Assembly (NCBI GenBank): GCA_039182715.1
Contig: JBCDBY010000083.1
Location: forward strand, 1-15,713
Direction of reading: 5' to 3'
DNA length: 15,713 nt
Origin: JBCDBY01 sp039182715
GTDB lineage: Bacteria > Planctomycetota > PLA2
The notes beneath the pieces are model-generated. The model worked only from the letters and a program-made list of their open reading frames with translations. It was not told the DNA's origin and searched no databases. The position numbers and the translations under genes are program-made. Below, piece after piece: positions 6,314 to 12,512 of this stretch. Position 1 is the stretch's first letter. Each line of letters begins with the position of its first letter.

Positions 6314-7336
6314 TCAGGCCAGGAGCCAGAACCCTTCGGTTTCGACGAGCCCCCACTCGACGAGGCGCGCGCGAATCTTCTCGCGCGCACCGTGACTGCC
6401 GACGGCGGCGAGCACCTTCGCCGACCCGGGTCGAAAGGCCTCGACCGGAATGATCGGCCGCCCTTGTCGCACGCGCCCGCATTTCGCCGGGTCGACGTCC
6501 AGCAGGGCAACCGGCGGCCGTCCCGCGCGCACGAGCAGCCGGTTTAGCCGCCGCCCCATCATGCCCGCGCCCCAGATGACGAAGGGTTGCCCCTCCGCCA
6601 GCGGCCCGCGCAGCAGGTATCCGCACTTCGCCTTCAGGAACGCCTCGACCGAGTAGCGCGGATGGGTCCGCGTGACGCGCGCGGGGTGTTCACGCCAGTC
6701 GTGCAGCACGGCCGGCACCTTCGCGAAGCGGAAGCCCGCCTCGAGCGCGCGCAGCCAGAAGGAGTAGTCCTCCGGCAGCCCGTCGTCCACGTATCCGCCC
6801 ACCCGATCGAAGACCTCGGCGCGAAAGGTCGCCGTCGGATTGGGCAACGGCAGCTCGACGAGAAACTCGCGCCGGATGGACTCGTGATCGACCAGTCGGT
6901 TGAGCCACTCTTCGTAGCGGCGCGAGCCCTCCCCCACGTGCTCGTCGGGAAAGTGGCGCACGCGGGCGCCGACGATATCGACCTCGGGATGGTCGCGAAG
7001 CAGCGCGAGCTGCCGCTCGATGCGCGTGGGATGCATGCGGTCGTCGGCGTCGAACCGCGCCAGCAGCGAGGCGCGCGCCTCGCGACGCAGCAGATTCGCG
7101 GTCTCGATGAGCCCGATGCGCCCGGGCTGGAGCAGGCGAACACGCGCGTCGCGCTCCGCGTACGCCTCCAGGAGCGCCCCCGAGCCGTCCGTTGACCCAT
7201 CGTCGGCGCAGATCAGCTCGAAGTCGGGCATCGTCTGGGCCAGGACGGACTCGATCGCGTCGGCGAGGTAGGGCGCGGCGTTGTGGACCGGCACCATGAC
7301 CGAGACGGGCGGGTTCGAAATGGACGGTTTCGACAC
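6314..7336 (-). CDS. Family 2 glycosyltransferase with C-terminal Rossmann-like domain
   Basis: The 340-residue product starts at GTG 7336. The N-terminal GT-A domain (about 10-225) begins with VSVMVPVHNAAPYL, has the nucleotide-binding pair in ADDGSTDGS (Asp45-Asp46), the metal-binding DADD (96-99) and a probable catalytic acidic stretch LPEDYSFW. The family transfers sugars from nucleotide-activated donors, often in polysaccharide or glycoprotein assembly. After about residue 245 an unrelated segment starts with FVIWGAGMMGRRL (255-263 region), a glycine-rich dinucleotide-binding-like turn, followed by alternating strands and helices (VALLDVDP, KVLAAVGSHGAREKIRARL) to the end. It resembles the N-terminal domain of PglD-type proteins. 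No transmembrane segment is visible, so the protein is cytoplasmic or peripheral. It stands alone here, divergent from the lipoprotein gene. Confidence 0.88.
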   Translation of the reverse strand: MSKPSISNPPVSVMVPVHNAAPYLADAIESVLAQTMPDFELICADDGSTDGSGALLEAYAERDARVRLLQPGRIGLIETANLLRREARASLLARFDADDRMHPTRIERQLALLRDHPEVDIVGARVRHFPDEHVGEGSRRYEEWLNRLVDHESIRREFLVELPLPNPTATFRAEVFDRVGGYVDDGLPEDYSFWLRALEAGFRFAKVPAVLHDWREHPARVTRTHPRYSVEAFLKAKCGYLLRGPLAEGQPFVIWGAGMMGRRLNRLLVRAGRPPVALLDVDPAKCGRVRQGRPIIPVEAFRPGSAKVLAAVGSHGAREKIRARLVEWGLVETEGFWLLA

Positions 7337-7345
7337 GAGCGTCTG

Positions 7346-7362
7346 ATCGTAGAATGAGGTCC
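7346..7362. promoter_or_regulatory. Overlapping divergent -10 elements
   Basis: Only 26 bp separate the GTG of the leftward glycosyltransferase (7336) from the ATG of the rightward lipoprotein gene (7363). The plus strand has TAGAAT at 7350-7355, 7 nt before ATG 7363. The minus strand has TACGAT (complement of 7346-7351), 9 nt before GTG 7336. The two hexamers share 2 bp, so polymerases on the two promoters would exclude each other. The plus -10 also rules out the upstream in-frame ATG at 7354, which lies inside it. Confidence 0.5.
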
Positions 7363-8055
7363 ATGCGTTGGCTGGTCCTGGTCCTCCTCGCCGGCGGTTG
7401 CGCTTCGTCGCCCGTCGCTCGGATGAGCCATTCCGACCAGTACCGCGCGTGGAGCCAGCAGGAGCCGACCGCCGCGAAGGTGCGCGCCCAGGCGGTTCAA
7501 CCGCGCGGCGAAGGCGCGCGCCTCCACATTCCCGCCGAGCACGTGGCGCAGCTCGAGTGGGATCCCGCCGCGTTCGCCGACGCCCCGCGCCTTTTCGACG
7601 TGGAGGAGTATCCCGTCGAGGCGCAGCCGAATCGCGCGCCGCGCGCGGAGCGCTCCCGCAAGGTCCGCCGCTCGCGTCGCGCCCGAAGCCGCCGTGATCG
7701 CGGGTTCCGCACCATGGGCGTCATCGTGCGCCGCACGCGGGCGTCGGGCCATCCCGTCGGGCGGCCGGGCCAGGCAGTCGGCCGACCGGGCCAGGCGGTC
7801 CAGCGCCCCGGGCAGGCTGTGCAGCGACCCGGCCAGGCGGTCGGGTTGCCGGGCCAGGCGGTCGGGCGGCCGGGCCAGGCCGTGGGCCGTCCGGGCCAGG
7901 CGGTCGGGCGACCGGGCCAGGCCGTGGGCCGTCCGGGCCAGGCGGTCGGACGACCTGGCCAGGCCGTCGGCCTTCCCGGCCAGGCGGTCGGACGACCGGG
8001 CCAGGCGGTCTCCCGTCCCGGCCAGTCGATTGGCAGCGTTCCCAACGGGCGCTGA
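7363..8055 (+). CDS. Lipoprotein with basic linker and 7-residue repeat tail
   Basis: The 230-residue product starts MRWLVLVLLAGGC: a short hydrophobic signal ending in a lipobox with Cys13, so a lipid anchor after signal peptidase II cleavage is likely. I chose 7363 over the in-frame ATG at 7354 because the latter overlaps the -10 box and the shorter form gives a cleaner signal. Residues about 20-90 have no recognised fold. A very basic stretch follows (SRKVRRSRRARSRRDRGFR, near residue 100-120). Residues 133-223 are thirteen heptads of consensus GRPGQAV, with Q, L and S variants. The repeat is not a Gly-X-Y collagen pattern and is probably disordered. A surface, cell-wall or polyanion-binding role is conceivable, but no function is recognised. 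Confidence 0.8.
   Translation: MRWLVLVLLAGGCASSPVARMSHSDQYRAWSQQEPTAAKVRAQAVQPRGEGARLHIPAEHVAQLEWDPAAFADAPRLFDVEEYPVEAQPNRAPRAERSRKVRRSRRARSRRDRGFRTMGVIVRRTRASGHPVGRPGQAVGRPGQAVQRPGQAVQRPGQAVGLPGQAVGRPGQAVGRPGQAVGRPGQAVGRPGQAVGRPGQAVGLPGQAVGRPGQAVSRPGQSIGSVPNGR
7759..8031 (+). repeat. 21-bp tandem repeat array, 13 units, inside the lipoprotein gene
   Basis: Thirteen consecutive 21-bp units encode GRPGQAV-like heptads; the last (8011-8031) reads SRPGQSI. Variation is mostly at third codon positions (CGG/CGT/CGA for Arg, GTC/GTG for Val, CCG/CCT/CCC for Pro), so the plus frame is under protein-level selection even though other frames also stay open. Units 6-7 (7864-7905) and 8-9 (7906-7947) form a 42-bp duplication with one mismatch, a sign of recent expansion. 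Confidence 0.9.
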
Positions 8056-8143
8056 TCAGAGCCCGAACAGAGCCCAATCAGGGTCCCAATAGGGCCGAAA
8101 CAGGGTCGGACACGGGACCGTCCCCCCCGGCGCGCGCCCTCAT

Positions 8144-8171
8144 TAAGGCCAACGGCGCGAAATCCCGATAC
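8144..8171 (+). promoter_or_regulatory. Possible sigma-28-like promoter before the GGDEF-HD operon
   Basis: TAAG at 8144-8147, a 16-nt spacer and CCCGATAC at 8164-8171 resemble the FliA consensus TAAA-N15-GCCGATAA (3 of 4 and 6 of 8 matches). It would give a leader of about 30 nt before ATG 8212, in contrast to the leaderless starts elsewhere. A G6 run at 8196-8201 could act as a distant ribosome site. A FliA-type sigma gene is present in the same window. The remaining 8056-8143 contains short degenerate CAGAGCCC/CAGGGTCC-like repeats and no gene. Confidence 0.3.
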
Positions 8172-8211
8172 CTAGGCGTGGACTCCGCCCCGTTCGGGGG
8201 GCTGTCAGCCA

Positions 8212-9444
8212 ATGATCGCGTACGTCAATCTCGCCACGTGGGCACTGATCGGTGCCGCCGTGATCGGCCCCGCGCTGGCCGTGCTCATCTCGCTGCGTGA
8301 CCGCAACCGGCTCACGCGTCGCCTGAGCAATCTCGAGGACGTGCTGCGCCGCATGCGGAGCTCGGACCCCGCGGGACAGTTCGACGACCGGCCGGAAGAG
8401 ACGTCGCTCGAACTGAGCCGCGAACGGCTGGTGCTCACCAGCCTGCTCGACCGCTTCCCCGAGGTCACCAAGGAGTTCGTGGCGATCAAGACGGTCGATC
8501 GCCTCGGCCAGTCGATCATCCATTCGTTCCAGCACATCCTCGGATGCGAGTTCGGCGTCGTGTTCCTGCGTGACCACGACATCCTGCGGCTCTATTCGCA
8601 GAAGGGACTCGCGCCCGACGAGTGTGCGCCGAACACGACGGTGCCGATGACGCACGGCCGCATCGGCTACGCGGCGAGCAAGGGCCTCATCCTGCGTCCC
8701 GAGCAGTTCGCCTCGCTCGACCACGACGTGCTGGAGTACGTCGAGAAGACGCGCGTGCTCGCGCGGGAGTTCGAGTACTACATCCCGCTGGTCCACGACG
8801 GCGAACCGCTTGGCTGCGTCGCGATCGGCGGGATCAAGCGCCCCATCCAGAAGGCGCACACCGTCTCCATGGCGCTCGCCAACCTGGGCGCGCTGGTGCT
8901 CACCAACCTGATGCGCGCGGAGGAGATCCGCAAGCTGAGCCAGACCGACCCGCTCACGCAGCTCTCCAACCGCCGCCACTTCTACGCGCAGCTCGACCGC
9001 CGCCTCGGCAGCCGCGACACGGCGCCCTTCGCGCTCGTGCTGTTCGACATCGACCACTTCAAGCGCATCAACGACGACCACGGCCATCACATCGGTGACG
9101 AGGTGCTGGTGCAGGTCGCCGACGTCGCGCGCGGGTTCGTGCGCGAGGACGAGAACGAGTTCGCCTGCCGGTTCGGCGGCGAGGAGTTCATCTGCGTCGT
9201 CAACGCCGAGGACATCCCCGCGCTCGGGCGCCGGCTCGAGCAGCTGCGCGCCGACATCGCCCGCGTCGCCATCGGCGGCGAGGAGGGCGTGGTGCGCGTC
9301 TCCGGCGGCGTCTCGTTCTGCCCGGCCGAGCGTGAAGAGGCGGACCCGCTCATCCAGCTCGCCGACGCGCGTCTCTACCGCGCGAAGGAGGACGGACGCG
9401 ACCGCATCTACCTCGAGTCGGAGGCGAGCGAGGTTTCGCCGTGA
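8212..9444 (+). CDS. Diguanylate cyclase: membrane anchor, GAF-like and GGDEF domains
   Basis: This is a 410-residue protein. One hydrophobic helix lies at about 6-28, then a charged linker, a GAF-like sensor domain at about 75-235 (LLDRFPEVTKEF...YYIPLVHDGEPLGCVAIGG) and a GGDEF domain from about 240. The catalytic features are complete: TDPLTQLSNRR, DIDHFKRINDDHGHHIGDE (metal and substrate binding) and RFGGEEF with GGEEF at 322-326. The enzyme should condense two GTP into cyclic di-GMP. The inhibitory RxxD site usually found 9 residues before GGEEF reads DENE, so product feedback at that site is probably lost. The stop overlaps the GTG of the HD gene by 4 nt (GTGA at 9441-9444), giving a coupled operon. 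Confidence 0.92.
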   Translation: MIAYVNLATWALIGAAVIGPALAVLISLRDRNRLTRRLSNLEDVLRRMRSSDPAGQFDDRPEETSLELSRERLVLTSLLDRFPEVTKEFVAIKTVDRLGQSIIHSFQHILGCEFGVVFLRDHDILRLYSQKGLAPDECAPNTTVPMTHGRIGYAASKGLILRPEQFASLDHDVLEYVEKTRVLAREFEYYIPLVHDGEPLGCVAIGGIKRPIQKAHTVSMALANLGALVLTNLMRAEEIRKLSQTDPLTQLSNRRHFYAQLDRRLGSRDTAPFALVLFDIDHFKRINDDHGHHIGDEVLVQVADVARGFVREDENEFACRFGGEEFICVVNAEDIPALGRRLEQLRADIARVAIGGEEGVVRVSGGVSFCPAEREEADPLIQLADARLYRAKEDGRDRIYLESEASEVSP

Positions 9445-10790
9445 GCACGGCGCTGCATGCGGGCCGCCTCGTGGCGGGCCTGTTCGGCACGCTGAAGCTC
9501 ATGCAGATGTACGGGCCGGACAACGACGCGACCAAGGATGCGCTCGACAACCTGCGCGCCGCGGTCGAGGAGGCGGCGCAGGAGAGCGAAGCGGTGGTCG
9601 TCGTGCGCGGCAGCCGCGTGCTGATCAACGGTCGGCTGATGCGCGCGTCCGAGTGCGGCGCGCTCGCGCTGGCGTTCCTCGCCTCCGAGTTCGCGCGTCG
9701 CAAGGTGCACTCGATCCGCATTGCCTCGCGTGTGCCGGTGCACGAGCTGTCCACGCTCACGATGCGGTTCCTCGATCTCGACGCGAGCCGCCCCGAGCCG
9801 TGCCAGCAGCTCATCGCGCAGCTGGGTGCCGCCGGCGTCGAGCACATCCAGGTCGAGGCGCGCGCGGAGGCCGACGACAGCCCGGTGCTGCTCGAGGAGC
9901 GACGCCGGGCCGCGATGAAGACCTACCTGCGCGGGCTGCGCGCGTTCCGCGACGTGCTGCGGCTCGACGGCATCGAGGATCGCGCGCGCATCCGCCGGGC
10001 GCGCCGCGCGGTGCACGGCCTCGTCGACCGCTTCCTCGAGGACGAAAGCGCCGTCCTCGCGCTGGCGCAGATCCGCGGCTACGACCAGAAGCTCTTCCAC
10101 CACAGCCTCAACGTCTGTCTCTTCGCGCTCGCGCTCGGGCAGAAGCTGGGCCTGACGCGCCGCCAGCTGGGTGATCTCGGCATGGCCGCGCTCTTTCACG
10201 ACATCGGCAAGACGGTACCCGCCGAGGCGGGTGCACCCGACCGCCACCCGGAGCTCGGGGCGCGGCTGCTGTTGGCGGAAGGGACGGCGCACGAGGGCAT
10301 TCTGAAGGCGGCCATCGTGGCGTACGAGCACCATGCGCATCTCGACGGCGGCGGACGGCCGCGGATCGATCACGAGCCGCACCTCTTCTCCCGCGTCGTG
10401 GCGATTGCCGACTGTTACGAGCAGCTGACGACGACGCGCAACTACGAGGAACCGCCGCTGACCAGCGCGGCCGCGCTCGACGAGATGCAGTCGCGTGCGG
10501 GCAGCGAGTTCGACGCGCTGCTGCTCAAGGCGTTCGCCGGCGTGGTGGGTCTCTTCCCGGTCGGGTCGCTGGTCGAGCTCGAGAGTGGAGACTATGCGGT
10601 CGTGGTGGATGCACCGGGCCGGGATGCCCCCGCCGAGAAGCCGTGCGTCCGACTCGTCGATCCGGTCGAGGCGCCTCGCGGCGGCGGCGACGTCATCGAT
10701 CTCGCCACCACGCCCGGCCATCGCATCAAGCGCGCCGTCTCCCCGCACGAGATCTTCGAGACGCTTGAGAAGTTCGTCTCGGCGACGTAG
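9441..10790 (+). CDS. HD-GYP-type protein with variant GYP motif
   Basis: The 449-residue product starts at GTG, overlapping the cyclase gene. The first 150 or so residues form an alpha/beta region (MQMYGPDNDATKDALDNLRA, VVVVRGSRVLINGRL) of the sort often found before HD domains in environmental bacteria; its role is unknown. The HD domain (about 215-345) has His221 (HHSLNV), His253-Asp254 in FHDIGKTVP, HPELGARLLL, then EHHAHLDGGGRP with His297-His298, and ADCYEQLTTTRNY. These metal-site residues fit cyclic di-GMP phosphodiesterases, but the DGxGYP signature reads DGGGRP (Arg306 in place of Tyr). Activity is plausible but not assured. The C-terminal 90 residues contain a small beta-rich segment (FPVGSLVELESGDYAVVVD). 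Coupling with a GGDEF gene points to cyclic di-GMP turnover. Confidence 0.88.
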   Translation: MSTALHAGRLVAGLFGTLKLMQMYGPDNDATKDALDNLRAAVEEAAQESEAVVVVRGSRVLINGRLMRASECGALALAFLASEFARRKVHSIRIASRVPVHELSTLTMRFLDLDASRPEPCQQLIAQLGAAGVEHIQVEARAEADDSPVLLEERRRAAMKTYLRGLRAFRDVLRLDGIEDRARIRRARRAVHGLVDRFLEDESAVLALAQIRGYDQKLFHHSLNVCLFALALGQKLGLTRRQLGDLGMAALFHDIGKTVPAEAGAPDRHPELGARLLLAEGTAHEGILKAAIVAYEHHAHLDGGGRPRIDHEPHLFSRVVAIADCYEQLTTTRNYEEPPLTSAAALDEMQSRAGSEFDALLLKAFAGVVGLFPVGSLVELESGDYAVVVDAPGRDAPAEKPCVRLVDPVEAPRGGGDVIDLATTPGHRIKRAVSPHEIFETLEKFVSAT

Positions 10791-10999
10791 GGGGTCGGAG
10801 TCCTGCGCTCCCGGGCTGCGGGTTGGTAGGCCGGCGTCCCTGGACTGCTTGGGCCGTCGATTTCAGCGCTGAGATCGCGGAGGAACCGCGGAGTTCGCGG
10901 AGAGCGATCGGCCGACGGAACACCGACGGCGCGACGAGGCCGTCGGTCTCCCGGGGGCGCTCGGGATGAGAAGGGCGCAACGGGTCCCTCGCCGCCCCC

Positions 11000-11023
11000 G
11001 GCTCCCGGCCCCCAGCTCCCGGC
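11000..11023 (+). repeat. GGCTCCCGGC repeat, left member of inverted pair
   Basis: This 24-nt segment, built from two CTCCCGGC words, matches the reverse complement of 11946-11969 at 19 of 24 positions. The two lie on either side of the methyltransferase gene in inverted orientation. They may be members of a common short dispersed repeat rather than the ends of a mobile unit; no target-site duplication is evident. Confidence 0.45.
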
Positions 11024-11082
11024 CGATTCCCTCAAACCCCAAGAGGCTCCCCCACTCTCTTCTCTCCCCCCGGCTCTTCCCG

Positions 11083-11095
11083 TACAACTCCGGTC
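11083..11095 (+). promoter_or_regulatory. -10-like element, leaderless start
   Basis: TACAAC at 11083-11088 is followed by 7 nt and then ATG 11096. It matches the -10 consensus less well than the TAGAAT copies (4 of 6) but sits at the same place relative to the start. The sequence before the ATG is pyrimidine-rich and offers no ribosome binding site. Confidence 0.45.
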
Positions 11096-11944
11096 ATGGG
11101 TCGCAAAGACAAGAAAGAGAAGAAGCAGAAGCGCAAGCAGAAGAAGAGCGGGCTGACCTCCGCGACGGCGGACAGGTTCTTCCTCTACGAGAACTCGGTG
11201 CAGGAGCCCGAGGCGGACGTCGAGTTCATCCTGCAGGCCTTCCGCGAGCGCTCGCGGCTGGTGCCGAGTTCGATTCGCGAGGACTTCTGCGGCACGGCGA
11301 TCACCGCGATCGAGTGGGTGAAGCACGACGCGAGCCACACCGCGATCGGCGTCGACCTCGACGTGCCCACGCTGGCGGTCGCGCAGCAGCGTGTCGACGA
11401 GCGGCTCGACGATGAACAGAAGCGCCGCCTGCGCCTCATCGAGGAGGACGTGCGCGCGGTCAAGGTGCGCTACGTCGACGGCATCCTCGCCTGCAACTTC
11501 AGCTACTTTCTTTTCCGCACGCGGGACGAGCTACGCGGCTACTTCAAGCACGCGTCCAACGGCCTCAAGCGCGGCGGCCTGCTGATCCTCGACGCATACG
11601 GCGGCAGCGACTCCTTCACCGAGATGCGCGAGCCGCGGGAGTGCGACGGCTTCACCTACATCTGGGACCAGGACTCCTACTCCCCCGTCACGGGACACGT
11701 CACCAACTACATCCACTTCAAGTTCCCCGACGGCACGAAGATGAAGAAGGCGTTCGTCTACGAGTGGCGCCTCTGGACCCTCCCCGAGATCCAGGAGCTC
11801 CTCGCCGAAGCGGGCTTTCAGAACATCGCCGTCTACTGGGAAGGCACCGACCCCAAGACCGACGAAGGCAACGGCGTGTGGAGCGTAGAAACCACCGGAG
11901 AAGCCGACAAGGGCTGGGTCGCCTACCTGGTCGCGGAGAAATAG
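11096..11944 (+). CDS. Class I SAM-dependent methyltransferase
   Basis: This is a 282-residue protein. Residues 2-17 are almost all Lys, Arg, Glu and Gln (KDKKEKKQKRKQKK), a strongly basic tail. The Rossmann methyltransferase domain follows: IREDFCGTAITAIEW (60-74) is the family's variant of SAM-binding motif I, GVDLD (85-89) is the acidic ribose-binding strand end, then LIEEDVRAV and CNFSYFLFRTRDEL, and GGLLILDAYGG. The C-terminal part (FVYEWRLWTLPEIQELLAEAGF) is the usual substrate-side cap. The methyl acceptor cannot be read from sequence; the basic tail suggests contact with nucleic acid or ribosome, which is inference. It is a single gene flanked by non-coding repeats. The start is set by the -10 element 7 nt upstream. 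Confidence 0.88.
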   Translation: MGRKDKKEKKQKRKQKKSGLTSATADRFFLYENSVQEPEADVEFILQAFRERSRLVPSSIREDFCGTAITAIEWVKHDASHTAIGVDLDVPTLAVAQQRVDERLDDEQKRRLRLIEEDVRAVKVRYVDGILACNFSYFLFRTRDELRGYFKHASNGLKRGGLLILDAYGGSDSFTEMREPRECDGFTYIWDQDSYSPVTGHVTNYIHFKFPDGTKMKKAFVYEWRLWTLPEIQELLAEAGFQNIAVYWEGTDPKTDEGNGVWSVETTGEADKGWVAYLVAEK

Positions 11945-11945
11945 C

Positions 11946-11990
11946 GCCAGGAGCTAGGGGCCAGGGGCTGTTGCGCCCCACAGCCCCTAG
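11946..11990. repeat. Inverted GGCTCC repeat member and hairpin after the methyltransferase
   Basis: Directly after the stop, 11946-11969 is the inverted partner of 11000-11023. It overlaps a stem formed by AGGGGCTGT (11963-11971) and ACAGCCCCT (11980-11988), 9 bp with an 8-nt loop. An alternative stem pairs CTAGGGGC (11954-11961) with GCCCCTAG (11983-11990). No T-run follows on either strand, so it would be a weak terminator at best. Confidence 0.5.
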
Positions 11991-12021
11991 CCAGAACACC
12001 AGCCAGCTTCGAACGGAACCC

Positions 12022-12422
12022 GAGTCCGTACCAAGTCGGAGTGATCGACGACTCCGGAGCACCCCCAAAAAAAGGCCCCGCACCCAAGTCGTCAACGGCG
12101 CCACCCAACGCCCCAGCGACGTTCCGTCTGCACACAAGGGGGCTCGTCCAACACTCCGGAACACGGCACAACACGCCCCGCAGCCAAGTCGTCAACGGCG
12201 CCACCCAACGCCCCAGCAACGTTCCGTCTGCTCGCAAGGGGGCTCGTCAAACACTCCGGAGCACCGCACAACACGCCGTAGGAGCCGCTGGCTCCAACGG
12301 CGTCAACAACCCAATGCCCCAGAGACGTTCCGTCTGTGCACTCAGGGGCTCGTCAAACGCCCCGGAGCACGGCACAACACGCCGCAGGAGCCGCTGGCTC
12401 CAACGGCGTAAGCCGTTGGGCC
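12022..12422. repeat. Tandem array of about 100-bp dispersed repeat units
   Basis: Three units with CGTCAAC marks at 12090, 12190 and 12301 are spaced 100 and 111 bp apart, preceded by a shortened, diverged unit at about 12022-12068. Conserved blocks in each unit are CGTCAACGGCGCCACCCAAC, CCCCAG.GACGTTCCGTCTG, GGGGCTCGTC, ACTCCGGAGCAC and GCACAACACGCC. Unit 3 ends in the hairpin GGCTCCAACGGCGTAAGCC continuing to GTTGGGCC; positions 12396-12422 are identical to 263-289. A hairpin-lacking GGAGCCGCTGGCTCCAACGG also ends unit 2. Minus-strand reading frames here repeat RRNVAGALGGAVDDL but contain nothing recognisable, so I consider the array non-coding. Confidence 0.8.
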
Positions 12423-12457
12423 AAAAAAAGAGGGACAGCCCCATTGGCTGTCCCCTC
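12423..12457 (-). terminator. Rho-independent terminator of sppA
   Basis: On the minus strand GGGACAGCC (12454-12446), a 5-nt loop and GGCTGTCCC (12440-12432) form a perfect 9-bp stem, extended by GAG/CTC around a bulge and followed by TTTTTTT (12429-12423). It lies 58 nt after the sppA stop and faces the right way to end that transcript. The repeat array starts immediately beyond the T-run. Confidence 0.88.
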
Positions 12458-12512
12458 GACCACGAGCCGGTCCCGATGTAGCTCGATGGCCGAACCTTTT
12501 TGAGTTGATTCG

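Larger units (their letters stand above)
10791..11095. other. Intergenic stretch with GC hairpin and pyrimidine-rich tract
   Basis: No gene is seen. Short CGCGGAG words repeat at 10876, 10887 and 10896. ACCGACGGC (10922-10930) and GCCGTCGGT (10939-10947) form a perfect 9-bp stem with an 8-nt loop. It could end transcription of the GGDEF-HD operon although no T-run follows on the plus strand. From about 10980 to 11080 the plus strand is strongly pyrimidine-rich. The end carries the promoter of the methyltransferase gene. Confidence 0.5.

Noticed and set aside
7497..8045. Minus-strand frame encoding WPGRPTA repeats.
   Set aside because: A 21-bp repeat keeps all frames open. The pattern of third-position changes supports the plus frame, which also carries a lipoprotein signal.
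11923..12237. Minus-strand frames with repeated RRNVAGALGGAVDDL in the repeat array.
   Set aside because: They follow from the 100-bp tandem repeat, lack a start context and recognisable domains, and the spacing changes (100 and 111 bp) shift the frame between units.
12022..12422. Possible CRISPR array.
   Set aside because: Units of 100-111 bp are mostly conserved throughout, with no alternation of short repeats and unique spacers and no cas genes nearby.
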